From contig JAEEIC010000029.1 in NCBI GenBank assembly GCA_016281165.1, positions 1-13,943 of the forward strand: DNA of 13,943 nucleotides. The letters run 5' to 3'. This DNA comes from Bacillota bacterium (GTDB taxonomy: Bacteria; Bacillota; Clostridia; Peptostreptococcales; Anaerovoracaceae). Within the stretch, counting starts at the first letter, position 1. The number at the start of each line of letters is the position of its first letter. Under the pieces are notes generated by a model. The model was not told the DNA's origin. It did no database searches and saw only the letters and a list, made by a program, of their open reading frames with translations. Position numbers and translations under genes: made by a program. Positions 1-6,731 of this stretch are shown here, piece by piece.

Positions 1-101
1 AATGGATAAGACCCGTGGGAGACTACCACGTTGATAGGTCGGAGGTGTAAGCATGGCGACATGTTGAGCTGACCGATACTAATAGGTCGAGCACTTGACC
101 A
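1..101 (+). rRNA. 23S ribosomal RNA, 3' end (partial)
   Basis: The first about 100 bases match the conserved 3' terminus of bacterial 23S rRNA, including the GTTGAGCTGACCGATACTAAT stretch around 63-83 and the terminal GCACTTGACC at 91-100 that normally pairs with the 5' end of the molecule. The gene is cut by the left edge of the window. The exact mature 3' end is set by processing and is placed at about 100-102 by analogy. No tRNA lies between it and the 5S gene. Confidence 0.95.
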
Positions 102-169
102 AATGGTTTTTGATAGACATTGTTCAGTTTTGAAGGTACAAGTCATAAAACTTAATACCTTTAGAAAAA

Positions 170-286
<117 letters not shown>

Positions 287-297
287 TTTTCTTTGCG

Positions 298-336
298 ATT
301 ACGGTATATCATGTGTATACCGTAATTTATTTTATG
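298..336 (+). terminator. Rho-independent terminator of the rrn operon
   Basis: A perfect 11-bp stem (ATTACGGTATA at 298-308 pairing with TATACCGTAAT at 316-326) encloses a 7-nt loop and is followed by a T-rich run. It lies 12 nt after the 5S rRNA, where an rRNA operon terminator is expected. A short T run immediately after the 5S (285-290) may contribute. Confidence 0.85.
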
Positions 337-476
337 TAAAGCATATGTTTTCCCGCTCCCGCTCTTGATATCGGCCGTTCCCGGAAGGGCGCGAACGATC
401 CCGGCGGCCCGCGGGATCCGCGCCGCGGCGCAAGGGCTCTCGCTCTTTTTATATGGCCATTAAAGCCTGAATTAAC
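337..476. other. Intergenic spacer, GC-rich, no gene seen
   Basis: No open reading frame with a ribosome binding site and no RNA gene is recognisable between the rrn terminator and the serC promoter. About 345-430 is very GC-rich, unlike its AT-rich flanks. It contains an inverted repeat, GATCCCG at 397-403 and CGGGATC at 412-418 with an 8-nt loop. A short T run follows at 446-450. The role of this block is unknown; it could be a remnant, a protein site or a backup terminator. Confidence 0.5.
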
Positions 477-505
477 TTGACCTTGTATGTAAAATGCGAT
501 ATATT
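477..505 (+). promoter_or_regulatory. Sigma-A-type promoter of the serC operon
   Basis: A TTGACC -35 element at 477-482 and a TATATT -10 element at 500-505 are separated by exactly 17 bp. This predicts a transcript start near 512 and a leader of about 70 nt. The elements are the closest to consensus in this spacer and lie between the rrn terminator and serC. Confidence 0.8.
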
Positions 506-511
506 AATTCT

Positions 512-530
512 GCATGTGGACGGCACATGC
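512..530 (+). promoter_or_regulatory. 5'-terminal stem-loop of the serC leader
   Basis: GCATGTG at 512-518 pairs perfectly with CACATGC at 524-530 around a 5-nt loop, beginning at or within a base or two of the predicted transcript start. A hairpin in this position commonly protects an mRNA from 5'-dependent decay, but a protein-binding role is also possible. The leader is too short for a T-box and shows no recognisable riboswitch core. Confidence 0.5.
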
Positions 531-582
531 GATGATTATTATGCTCTTAAAAATTTGAACCACATTTAAGGAGGAGATTCAA

Positions 583-1674
583 ATGAAGTATAACCGTTCC
601 TACAATTTCTCCGCAGGTCCCGCCATGATGCCCGAACCTGTCCTTGAGGAGATCGCGCTCGAGATGATGAACTACAACGGCAGCGGCATGTGCGTCATGG
701 AGATGAGCCACCGCTCCAAGGTATTCATCGACATCGCGGCCCAGGCCGAAGCCGATCTCCGCAAGCTGATGAATATCCCCGACAACTACAAGGTCCTGTT
801 CGTACAGGGCGGCGGCACCCTCCAGTTCGCCATGGTGCCCCTCAACCTGATGAAGAACGGTGTCGCCTGCTACGTAGAGACCGGTTCCTGGTCCAAGAAG
901 GCTATCGCCGAGGCTAAGAAGTACGGCGAAGTCAAGATCGTCGCTTCCTCCAAGGATCAGAACTTCTCTTACATCCCCGACTGCTCCGATCTCGATATCC
1001 CCGAGAACTGCGATTACGTATATATCTGCGAGAACGAGACCATCAACGGCACCACCTGGCAGAAGCTGCCCAACACCAAGGGCCACATCCTGGTAGCCGA
1101 CCAGTCCTCCATGTTCCTCTCCAGACCCTGCAACGTGAGCGACTACGGCCTCATCTGGGCCGGCGTCCAGAAGAACGTAGGCCCCGCCGGTATGGCAGTA
1201 GTCATCATCCGCGAGGATCTGCTCAGGGACGACCTTGATCCCAAGTGCCCGATCTACCTCAGCTACAAGACCCACGCTGACGCCGACTCCATGTACAATA
1301 CCCCCAACTGCTGGGCTATCTACTGCTGCGGCAAGGTCTTCAAGTATCTGCTCGACATGGGCGGCCTCGAAGCCATGAACCAGAGGAACATCGAGAAGGC
1401 CAAGGTCCTCTATGATTACCTCGACAGCAGCAAGTTCTACACCGCCGTCGTCCGCAAGGAAGACCGTTCCCTCATGAACGTTCCCTTCGTCACTCCCTCC
1501 AAGGAGCTCGACGCCGAGTTCGTCAAGGAATCCGTCAAGGTCGGTTTCGATAACCTCAAGGGCCACAAGAGCGTCGGCGGGGTCCGCGCCTCCATCTACA
1601 ACGCCAGGCCCAACGACGGCGTAGAAGCCCTCGTCGCCTTCATGAAGAAGTTCGAGGAAGAGCACGCTCAGTAA
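583..1674 (+). CDS. serC: Phosphoserine aminotransferase SerC
   Basis: This is a 363-residue class V, PLP-dependent aminotransferase, the usual length for SerC. It converts 3-phosphohydroxypyruvate and glutamate to O-phosphoserine and 2-oxoglutarate in the cytosol, the second step of serine synthesis. The SerC N-terminal signature NFSAGPAMMPEPVLEE is at residues 8-23, SHRS at 42-45, and GGGTLQF at 76-82 in the cofactor phosphate region. The predicted Schiff-base lysine is K197 in AGVQKNVGPAG. The start is set by an AAGGAGG site at 568-574, 8 nt before the ATG. It is the first gene of an operon with serA 35 nt downstream and a DUF1015 gene after that. A long minus-strand frame across the gene is a GC-bias artefact. 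Confidence 0.97.
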   Translation: MKYNRSYNFSAGPAMMPEPVLEEIALEMMNYNGSGMCVMEMSHRSKVFIDIAAQAEADLRKLMNIPDNYKVLFVQGGGTLQFAMVPLNLMKNGVACYVETGSWSKKAIAEAKKYGEVKIVASSKDQNFSYIPDCSDLDIPENCDYVYICENETINGTTWQKLPNTKGHILVADQSSMFLSRPCNVSDYGLIWAGVQKNVGPAGMAVVIIREDLLRDDLDPKCPIYLSYKTHADADSMYNTPNCWAIYCCGKVFKYLLDMGGLEAMNQRNIEKAKVLYDYLDSSKFYTAVVRKEDRSLMNVPFVTPSKELDAEFVKESVKVGFDNLKGHKSVGGVRASIYNARPNDGVEALVAFMKKFEEEHAQ

Positions 1675-1709
1675 CACATAGTTCCACGATCGAAAGGAGA
1701 AAAACACCA

Positions 1710-2630
1710 ATGCGCATTCTTGCAACCGACGGAATCGATGCTTCCGCAGTAAAGAAACTCACCGAAGACGGTTTTGAAGTAGTTGAAAAGTTCTATGAGC
1801 CCGCCGAGCTGGCTGACGCCCTCAAGGAATTCGACGTAGTCGTAGTCCGCAGCGCCACCAAGATCAAGGATCACGCTCTGCTTGACGCCGTAAAGGGCAG
1901 CAAGCTCAAGCTGATCATCCGCGCCGGCGTCGGTCTCGACAGCATCGACGTTCCTTACGCCAAGGCCTGCGGCTTTGAGGTAAAGAACACTCCGCGTTCC
2001 GCTCAGAACGCCGTAGCCGAGCTGGCCATGGGCCACATGCTCTCCTGCGCCAGAAACATCTCCATCTCCGGCTACACCATGCGTCAGGGCCAGTGGGAGA
2101 AGAAGGCTTATTCCAAGGGCGTCGAGCTCAAGGGCAAGACCCTGGGCATCGTCGGCTTCGGCCGCATCGGCCAGAGACTCGGCGAGATCGCCAAGGGCAT
2201 AGGCATGAACGTAGTGGCCTTTGATATCTACCACGTTCCCGGCATCGAAGAGAAGATGGGCATGAAGTACGTCGAGATGGATGAGCTGCTCGCCTGCTCC
2301 GACTTCATCAGCGTACACGCTCCCGCGGTAGACGGCGGAGCCCTCATCAGCAAGGAGAACATCGCCAAGATGAAGGACGGCGTCATCGTCATCAACACCT
2401 CCAGAGGCTCCAACATCGACGAGGCCGCTCTGCTTGAGGCCCTCAACAGCGGCAAGGTGATGGCCGCCGGTCTGGACGTATTCATGACCGAGTCCATCTC
2501 CAACCCCGAGCTGATCAATCATCCCCACGTTTCCTGCACTCCGCACATCGGTTCCGGCACCAAGGAAGCCCAGAAGGGCATCGGCGCCGAGCTGGTCGAC
2601 ATCATCGAAGCTTTCGCCAAGACCTGCTAA
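1710..2630 (+). CDS. serA: D-3-phosphoglycerate dehydrogenase SerA, short form
   Basis: This 306-residue D-isomer-specific 2-hydroxyacid dehydrogenase oxidises 3-phosphoglycerate with NAD+ to 3-phosphohydroxypyruvate, the first step of serine synthesis. RAGVGLDSID is at 71-80, the Rossmann motif GIVGFGRIG at 146-154, and the acidic cofactor residue D172 follows. The catalytic triad reads as R232 (NTSRG), E261 and H279 (TPHIGSGT). The protein ends just after the catalytic core. It therefore lacks the C-terminal ACT domain that gives serine feedback inhibition in many longer SerA proteins, so allosteric control by serine is not expected. AAGGAG at 1694-1699 precedes the ATG by 10 nt. It is co-transcribed with serC and a DUF1015 gene. 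Other 2-hydroxyacid dehydrogenase roles are made unlikely by the serC neighbour. Confidence 0.93.
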   Translation: MRILATDGIDASAVKKLTEDGFEVVEKFYEPAELADALKEFDVVVVRSATKIKDHALLDAVKGSKLKLIIRAGVGLDSIDVPYAKACGFEVKNTPRSAQNAVAELAMGHMLSCARNISISGYTMRQGQWEKKAYSKGVELKGKTLGIVGFGRIGQRLGEIAKGIGMNVVAFDIYHVPGIEEKMGMKYVEMDELLACSDFISVHAPAVDGGALISKENIAKMKDGVIVINTSRGSNIDEAALLEALNSGKVMAAGLDVFMTESISNPELINHPHVSCTPHIGSGTKEAQKGIGAELVDIIEAFAKTC

Positions 2631-2646
2631 GTCATAGGAGACGAGA

Positions 2647-3927
2647 ATGAATAAGAAGTTTGAAAAGCTGGGCTTCTACCCCGCAGACATACTCCTTCCC
2701 AAGGACGCCGACATGACCAAGTGGTCCGTCGTCGCCTGCGACCAGTTCACCTCCCAGCCCGAATACTGGCAGCAGGTAGAGGAACTGGTAGGGGACGCTC
2801 CCTCCACCTTAAGGCTCATCCTGCCCGAGGCCAATCTCAACTCGCCCAACGTCGAGGAAGAGATCGCCAAGATCAACGAGCACATGAATGAGTACATGGA
2901 GAAGGGCATCTTCAAGACCCTGCCCGAGAGCCTGATCTACGTAGAGCGCACCCAGACCGACGGATCCATCCGCCACGGCCTGGTGGGCATGATCGACCTC
3001 GACCAGTACGATTTCACTCCCGGCTCCGGCGCTCTCATCAGAGCGACCGAGGGGACCATACTTGAGAGGATCCCGCCCAGAGTGAGAGTCCGCAAGAACG
3101 CTCCCATCGAGCTGCCCCACGTCATGGTGCTCTTCGACGATCCCGACATGACCGTCATCGGGCCCCTCACCGCGGCTGCCGGCTCCATGGAAAAGGTCTA
3201 TGACTTCGATCTGATGCAGGGCGGCGGAAACATCAAGGGTTACAAGCTCCCCGAGGAGCAGATCGACGCAGTCGCCGACGCTCTCAGCGGGCTCGCCACC
3301 CCCGACAGCATGGAAAAGAAGTACGGCATGAGAGACGCCGCTCCTCTGCTCTTCGCCATCGGCGACGGAAACCACTCTCTGGCTACCGCCAAGCGCTGCT
3401 ACGAAGACCAGAAGGCCGTCACTCCCGAGAGCGAGTGGGCGAACCTGCCCTCCCGCTACGCCCTTGTAGAGCTCGTCAACAACCACGACGACGCTCTCAA
3501 GTTCGAGCCCATCCACAGAGTGCTCTTCGGCGTAGATCCCGAGAAGCTCCTGGCCGCTTTCAAGGCCGAGTATCCCGGCGCCTATGAAGGCAAGGGCGAA
3601 GGCCACGTCATCGCCTACACCTACGAAGGCCACAAGGGCTTCATCACCGTGCCCAATCCCAGGTTCCAGCTGGAGGTCGGCACCCTGCAGAGCTTCCTTG
3701 ACAAGTACATCAAGGAGAATCCCTGCGAGATCGACTACATCCACGGCGACGAGGTCACCGACGAGCTCGGCTCCAAGCCCGGCAACATCGGCTTCAAGCT
3801 CCCCGCCATGGCCAAGGAGATGCTCTTCAAGACCGTCATGACCGACGGAGTGGTCCCCAGAAAGACCTTCTCCATGGGCCATGCCTCCGACAAGCGTTAT
3901 TACACCGAAGCCAGAAAGATCAGATAA
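2647..3927 (+). CDS. DUF1015 family protein, candidate serine/phosphoserine enzyme
   Basis: This 426-residue protein resembles the DUF1015 family, whose biochemical function I cannot state with certainty. Conserved-looking blocks are CDQFTSQPEYW at 31-41, FAIGDGNHSLATAKRCYE at 236-253, and the C-terminal PRKTFSMGHASDKRYYTEAR at 404-423. The GDGNHS motif recalls the DGHHR-type motif of ParB/sulfiredoxin-fold proteins, which include free-serine kinases such as SerK and SbnI. That resemblance is by eye. There is no signal peptide or membrane segment, so it is probably cytosolic. It lies 16 nt after serA with an AGGAG site 6 nt before its ATG, and a terminator follows, making it the last gene of the serine operon. 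No serB phosphatase is present, so a role in interconverting phosphoserine and serine is a reasonable inference but unproven. Confidence 0.85.
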   Translation: MNKKFEKLGFYPADILLPKDADMTKWSVVACDQFTSQPEYWQQVEELVGDAPSTLRLILPEANLNSPNVEEEIAKINEHMNEYMEKGIFKTLPESLIYVERTQTDGSIRHGLVGMIDLDQYDFTPGSGALIRATEGTILERIPPRVRVRKNAPIELPHVMVLFDDPDMTVIGPLTAAAGSMEKVYDFDLMQGGGNIKGYKLPEEQIDAVADALSGLATPDSMEKKYGMRDAAPLLFAIGDGNHSLATAKRCYEDQKAVTPESEWANLPSRYALVELVNNHDDALKFEPIHRVLFGVDPEKLLAAFKAEYPGAYEGKGEGHVIAYTYEGHKGFITVPNPRFQLEVGTLQSFLDKYIKENPCEIDYIHGDEVTDELGSKPGNIGFKLPAMAKEMLFKTVMTDGVVPRKTFSMGHASDKRYYTEARKIR

Positions 3928-3944
3928 TTTCTGAAAAGACCTAT

Positions 3945-3982
3945 ACTGCCGTCCGCGTAAGAGCGGGCGGCAGTTTTTCTTT
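3945..3982 (+). terminator. Terminator of the serC-serA-DUF1015 operon
   Basis: A 12-bp stem (3945-3956 pairing with 3963-3974, with one G-U pair) closes a 6-nt loop and is followed by a TTTTTCTTT tract. It lies 17 nt after the DUF1015 stop codon. The next promoter begins at the end of the T tract, so the two operons are packed end to end. Confidence 0.9.
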
Positions 3983-4008
3983 GCTTAAATGCCATGCTGT
4001 GCTATAAT
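3981..4008 (+). promoter_or_regulatory. Promoter of the tmk operon
   Basis: TTGCTT at 3981-3986 and a perfect TATAAT at 4003-4008 are separated by 16 bp, predicting a start near 4015. This gives a leader of about 40 nt before the preferred start codon at 4055. The -35 element directly abuts the preceding terminator. Confidence 0.75.
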
Positions 4009-4027
4009 ATAGCTAACTATGCACAGG

Positions 4028-4045
4028 GCAGGGCGGCAGCCCTGC
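4028..4045 (+). promoter_or_regulatory. Leader hairpin abutting the ribosome binding site
   Basis: GCAGGGC at 4028-4034 pairs perfectly with GCCCTGC at 4039-4045 around a GGCA tetraloop. The stem ends exactly one base before the GGAGG at 4046-4050 that serves the first gene of the operon. It may tune translation by stacking next to the ribosome binding site, or stabilise the 5' end. It also argues that this part of the leader is structured RNA and not coding. Confidence 0.5.
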
Positions 4046-4054
4046 GGAGGCCCG

Positions 4055-4297
4055 ATGACTCTGCCATTTTCATACGAGACAGGTAAATATGTGCTGCTCG
4101 CTCTTCTCTGTCTTCCCGTGCTCGTCATGTGCGCGAGAGGCTTCTTCGACATGTCGGGCTTCGTGGGCGAGATCAAGAGAAAGGCGAGAGAAAAGGCCGA
4201 GCTCAAAAAGGCCAGAGAAGAAGAGGAAAGGCGCGAGGCGGAGCGCAGGCGCCGCTTTGAGGCTCAATATATGAATTCGCGGGGAGGAAGACATTGA
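4055..4297 (+). CDS. Small membrane-anchored, highly charged protein of unknown function
   Basis: I do not recognise this 80-residue protein. It has one predicted transmembrane helix (about residues 12-28, YVLLALLCLPVLVMCA) and a cytoplasmic-looking tail from about 40 to 70 that is almost all Lys, Arg, Glu and Ala and probably forms a helix or coiled coil. An ATG at 4019 in the same frame would add 12 residues, but it lies about 4 nt from the predicted transcript start and has no ribosome binding site. The ATG at 4055 follows GGAGG (4046-4050) and is preferred, though the 4-nt spacing is short. The stop overlaps the TTG start of tmk by 4 nt, which implies translational coupling. Coding status is supported by the promoter, the ribosome binding site and the coherent protein layout. 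Confidence 0.7.
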   Translation: MTLPFSYETGKYVLLALLCLPVLVMCARGFFDMSGFVGEIKRKAREKAELKKAREEEERREAERRRRFEAQYMNSRGGRH

Positions 4298-4923
4298 AAC
4301 GGGGTATATTCATAAGCTTTGAGGGCCCCGACGGCTGCGGGAAATCTACCCAGATCGGGCTCCTCGGGGAATATCTGAGAGAACAGGGCCTCGACGTCGT
4401 CCGGGTGAGAGAACCGGGCGGCACTCCCATCTCCGAGAAGATCAGGGAGATAATACTCGATAAAAAGAACAGCGAGATGTCCGCGAGGGCGGAGGCTCTG
4501 CTCTACGCGGCCTCGAGGGCGCAGCTGACCGCCGAGGTCATAGAGCCGGCTCTGAAAGCCGGGAGCATGGTCCTCAGCGACCGCTTCATGGACTCTTCCA
4601 TCGCCTATCAGGGCTTCGGAAGGGGCCTGGGCGAGGGCGTGAGGCTCATAAACGAGTTCGCCGTGGGCGAGCTTCAGCCCGATCTCACCTTCCTGCTCGA
4701 TCTTTCCCCCGAGAAGGGAAGGGCGAGGCTCCTTAAGGACGGCGAGCCCGACAGGCTCGAGAGCGAGGCCATGAGCTTCCACCGGGCCGTCTACGAGGGA
4801 TATCTTGAGCTCAGCAGGATATACGCGGACAGGTACGTCGTCGTAGACGCCGACCGTCCCGTGGAGGATATCGCGGAGGATATTAGAAAGGCCATAGACA
4901 GCCATGTCCTTAAGAGAGCTTGA
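4294..4923 (+). CDS. tmk: Thymidylate kinase
   Basis: This 209-residue P-loop kinase phosphorylates dTMP to dTDP with ATP, an essential step in making dTTP. The Walker A motif EGPDGCGKST is at residues 10-19, REPGGTP at 39-45 and SDRFMDSSIAYQG at 95-107 (the DR motif). The LID region is around 146-156 (LLKDGEPDRLE). Length and motif order are normal for bacterial Tmk. The start is a TTG at 4294, placed 6 nt after GGAGG (4283-4287); its TTGA overlaps the stop of the upstream small gene. The family's MxxGxFIxFEGPDG opening fits this start. The 3' end overlaps holB by 20 nt, a pairing common in the Bacillota. Confidence 0.96.
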   Translation: MKRGIFISFEGPDGCGKSTQIGLLGEYLREQGLDVVRVREPGGTPISEKIREIILDKKNSEMSARAEALLYAASRAQLTAEVIEPALKAGSMVLSDRFMDSSIAYQGFGRGLGEGVRLINEFAVGELQPDLTFLLDLSPEKGRARLLKDGEPDRLESEAMSFHRAVYEGYLELSRIYADRYVVVDADRPVEDIAEDIRKAIDSHVLKRA

Positions 4924-5722
4924 GCATGATAAGGCCGTGGGGCTGCAGCTCTTAAGGCTCCTTGAGAGAGGTACCCTGGTGCACGCCTTCCTCTTCGCCG
5001 GCTCCGACGCCGCGAGGAGAAAGGACCTGGGGCTCGCCTTCGCCAAGGCCGTGCTCTGCGCGGGAGAGGGGCCCGACGCCTGCGGAGCCTGCCTTTCGTG
5101 TCGCAAGTTCGAGGACGGCAACCACGAAGACCTCATAGTCCTCGCGAGGGCCAAAGACAGAGCCTTCATCACGGTCGATCAGATAGAGGAGCTGCAGGAA
5201 AGGCTCAGATTCGCCCCCTACGGTCTTCATTACGCGGTATTGATAGAAGATGCCCAGTACATGAATCCGCAGGCGCAGAACAAGCTTTTGAAGCTCCTGG
5301 AGGAGCCTCCCGAGGGCGTGGTCTTCGCCCTGCTGGCCGAGAGCGCCGACGCGCTGCTCCCCACCGTGGTCTCCCGCTGCAGCTGCTACTGGCTCGAGGA
5401 GACCGACGCGAAGGCGCGTCCCGAGATCCTGAACATGGCGAGGGAGCTGGCCCGCCTTATATTCGAGGGCGCTCCCTTCTACAAAAAACGCGGCGCTCTG
5501 GCCCCGGTCCTCGATGCGAAGGAAGAGGGCAGGGCCATGGGCCTTGAGCTTTTGGGCGCTCTTGAGGAGATACTCCTCAGGGAATCACTTAAGCTCGCGC
5601 CCGGCAGCCCCGACCTCGTCCTGGTGAAGAGGGCGGAAGAGGCGGCGAAAGACGCCCGCCTGGCGCTGAGGCAGAATCACAATACTGGATACACTCTGAA
5701 GCAGTTCTGTCTGCGCATATGA
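4904..5722 (+). CDS. holB: DNA polymerase III delta' subunit
   Basis: This 272-residue AAA+ clamp-loader subunit takes part in loading the sliding clamp during replication. A cysteine set at C52, C60, C63 and C66 (CGACLSC core) forms the zinc module characteristic of delta' and gamma/tau. The Walker A position reads AGSDAARRKDLG at 32-43 and lacks the GKT/S lysine, as expected for delta', which does not hydrolyse ATP. LIEDAQYMNPQAQNKLLKLLEE occupies 113-134 in two recognisable parts, and the SRC motif is at 157-159. The C-terminal collar domain is short, making the protein smaller than many homologues. It begins inside the end of tmk with no strong ribosome binding site, suggesting coupled translation. 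ricT follows 10 nt later. Confidence 0.9.
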   Translation: MSLRELEHDKAVGLQLLRLLERGTLVHAFLFAGSDAARRKDLGLAFAKAVLCAGEGPDACGACLSCRKFEDGNHEDLIVLARAKDRAFITVDQIEELQERLRFAPYGLHYAVLIEDAQYMNPQAQNKLLKLLEEPPEGVVFALLAESADALLPTVVSRCSCYWLEETDAKARPEILNMARELARLIFEGAPFYKKRGALAPVLDAKEEGRAMGLELLGALEEILLRESLKLAPGSPDLVLVKRAEEAAKDARLALRQNHNTGYTLKQFCLRI

Positions 5723-5732
5723 GGAGGAATAT

Positions 5733-6731
5733 ATGATAAAAGTCGCGTGTGTGCGCTTTAAATCAGCCGGAAGGATATACTATTTCGACCCCGCGGGGCT
5801 CGAGCTCTCCGCCGGCAACAACGTCATAGTCGAGACCGTCAGGGGCATAGAGTTCGGCACTCTCTCCTGCGACCCGATAGAGGTCGACGAGAGCAGCATA
5901 GTCTCGCCCTTAAAGCCCATAATCCGCGTCGCGACCCCCGACGACGAGAAACGCAACAGGGAGAACGAGGCCAAGAAGGAAAGGGCCCTGGCCATCTGCG
6001 AGGAGAAGATCGCCGCCAGGGGCCTCGATATGAAGCTGGTCGACGTCGAGTATACTTTCGACAACAGCAAGATAATATATTACTTCACCGCGGACGGAAG
6101 AGTGGATTTCCGCGAGCTGGTCAAGGATCTGGCCGGCGTCTTCCGCATGCGCATCGAGCTCAGGCAGATAGGCGTGAGAGACGAGACCAAGATGATGGGA
6201 GGGATAGGCTGCTGCGGCAGGGATCTCTGCTGCCACAGCTGGCTGCCCGAGTTCGGCCCGGTCTCCATCAAGATGGCCAAGGTGCAGAACCTCTCCCTCA
6301 ACCCGATCAAGATCTCGGGGATCTGCGGCAGGCTCATGTGCTGCCTGCAGTACGAGAACGACAATTACGTCGAATCGAGGAAGGGCATGCCCGAGGTCGG
6401 CGAGAGGATCACCACCAGAGACGGCAAGGCCATCGTCTACGACGTGAACATTCTGAACGACCGCATCAAGACCCGCCTCATCCTCGAGGAGAGAGACGGG
6501 GACAAGCCCGAGAAGCTCTCCACCGAGTATTACATCTATACCAGGGAAGATATAACTAGGGCGGAGAAGCGCAAGCCCGAAAAGAGAGAAGACAGCAGGA
6601 ACAAGCCCCAGAAGAAGAAGGGCAGGGGCAGGAAGCCCGCTGAGAACCTCGCCGACGAAGAGATAGCCTTCCTGAGCGAGGAGGAACTTGAAGAGAGGCT
6701 GTCGGAAAGCGAAGATGAATCCCAGAGTTGA
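5733..6731 (+). CDS. ricT: RicT/YaaT, PSP1-domain RNA-processing regulator
   Basis: This 332-residue protein belongs to the PSP1/YaaT family. In B. subtilis, RicT works with RicA and RicF in an Fe-S-containing complex that promotes RNase Y-dependent mRNA maturation and affects biofilm, competence and sporulation. The N-terminal PSP1 domain covers about residues 1-145. The diagnostic cysteine motifs GCCGRDLCC (C160, C161, C166, C167) and CGRLMCC (C198, C203, C204) follow. The last about 60 residues are a charged low-complexity tail: Lys/Arg-rich at 277-301, then acidic to the end. GAGGAGG at 5721-5727 precedes the ATG by 5 nt. It sits between holB and a TrmN6-type gene, the same order as in B. 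subtilis. No ricA or ricF gene is visible in this window. Confidence 0.94.
   Translation: MIKVACVRFKSAGRIYYFDPAGLELSAGNNVIVETVRGIEFGTLSCDPIEVDESSIVSPLKPIIRVATPDDEKRNRENEAKKERALAICEEKIAARGLDMKLVDVEYTFDNSKIIYYFTADGRVDFRELVKDLAGVFRMRIELRQIGVRDETKMMGGIGCCGRDLCCHSWLPEFGPVSIKMAKVQNLSLNPIKISGICGRLMCCLQYENDNYVESRKGMPEVGERITTRDGKAIVYDVNILNDRIKTRLILEERDGDKPEKLSTEYYIYTREDITRAEKRKPEKREDSRNKPQKKKGRGRKPAENLADEEIAFLSEEELEERLSESEDESQS

Noticed and set aside
506..582. T-box or riboswitch controlling serine synthesis
   Set aside because: The predicted leader is only about 70 nt, with no T-box sequence, no terminator/antiterminator pair and no known riboswitch core.
547..1725. A 392-codon open frame on the minus strand opposite serC
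   Set aside because: It is a shadow of GC-rich codon usage in serC: low-complexity Val/Gly/Leu/Asp composition, no ribosome binding site and no family resemblance. The same applies to long minus-strand frames at 1668-2546, 2809-3882, 4264-5172, 9682-10839 and 13162-13875.
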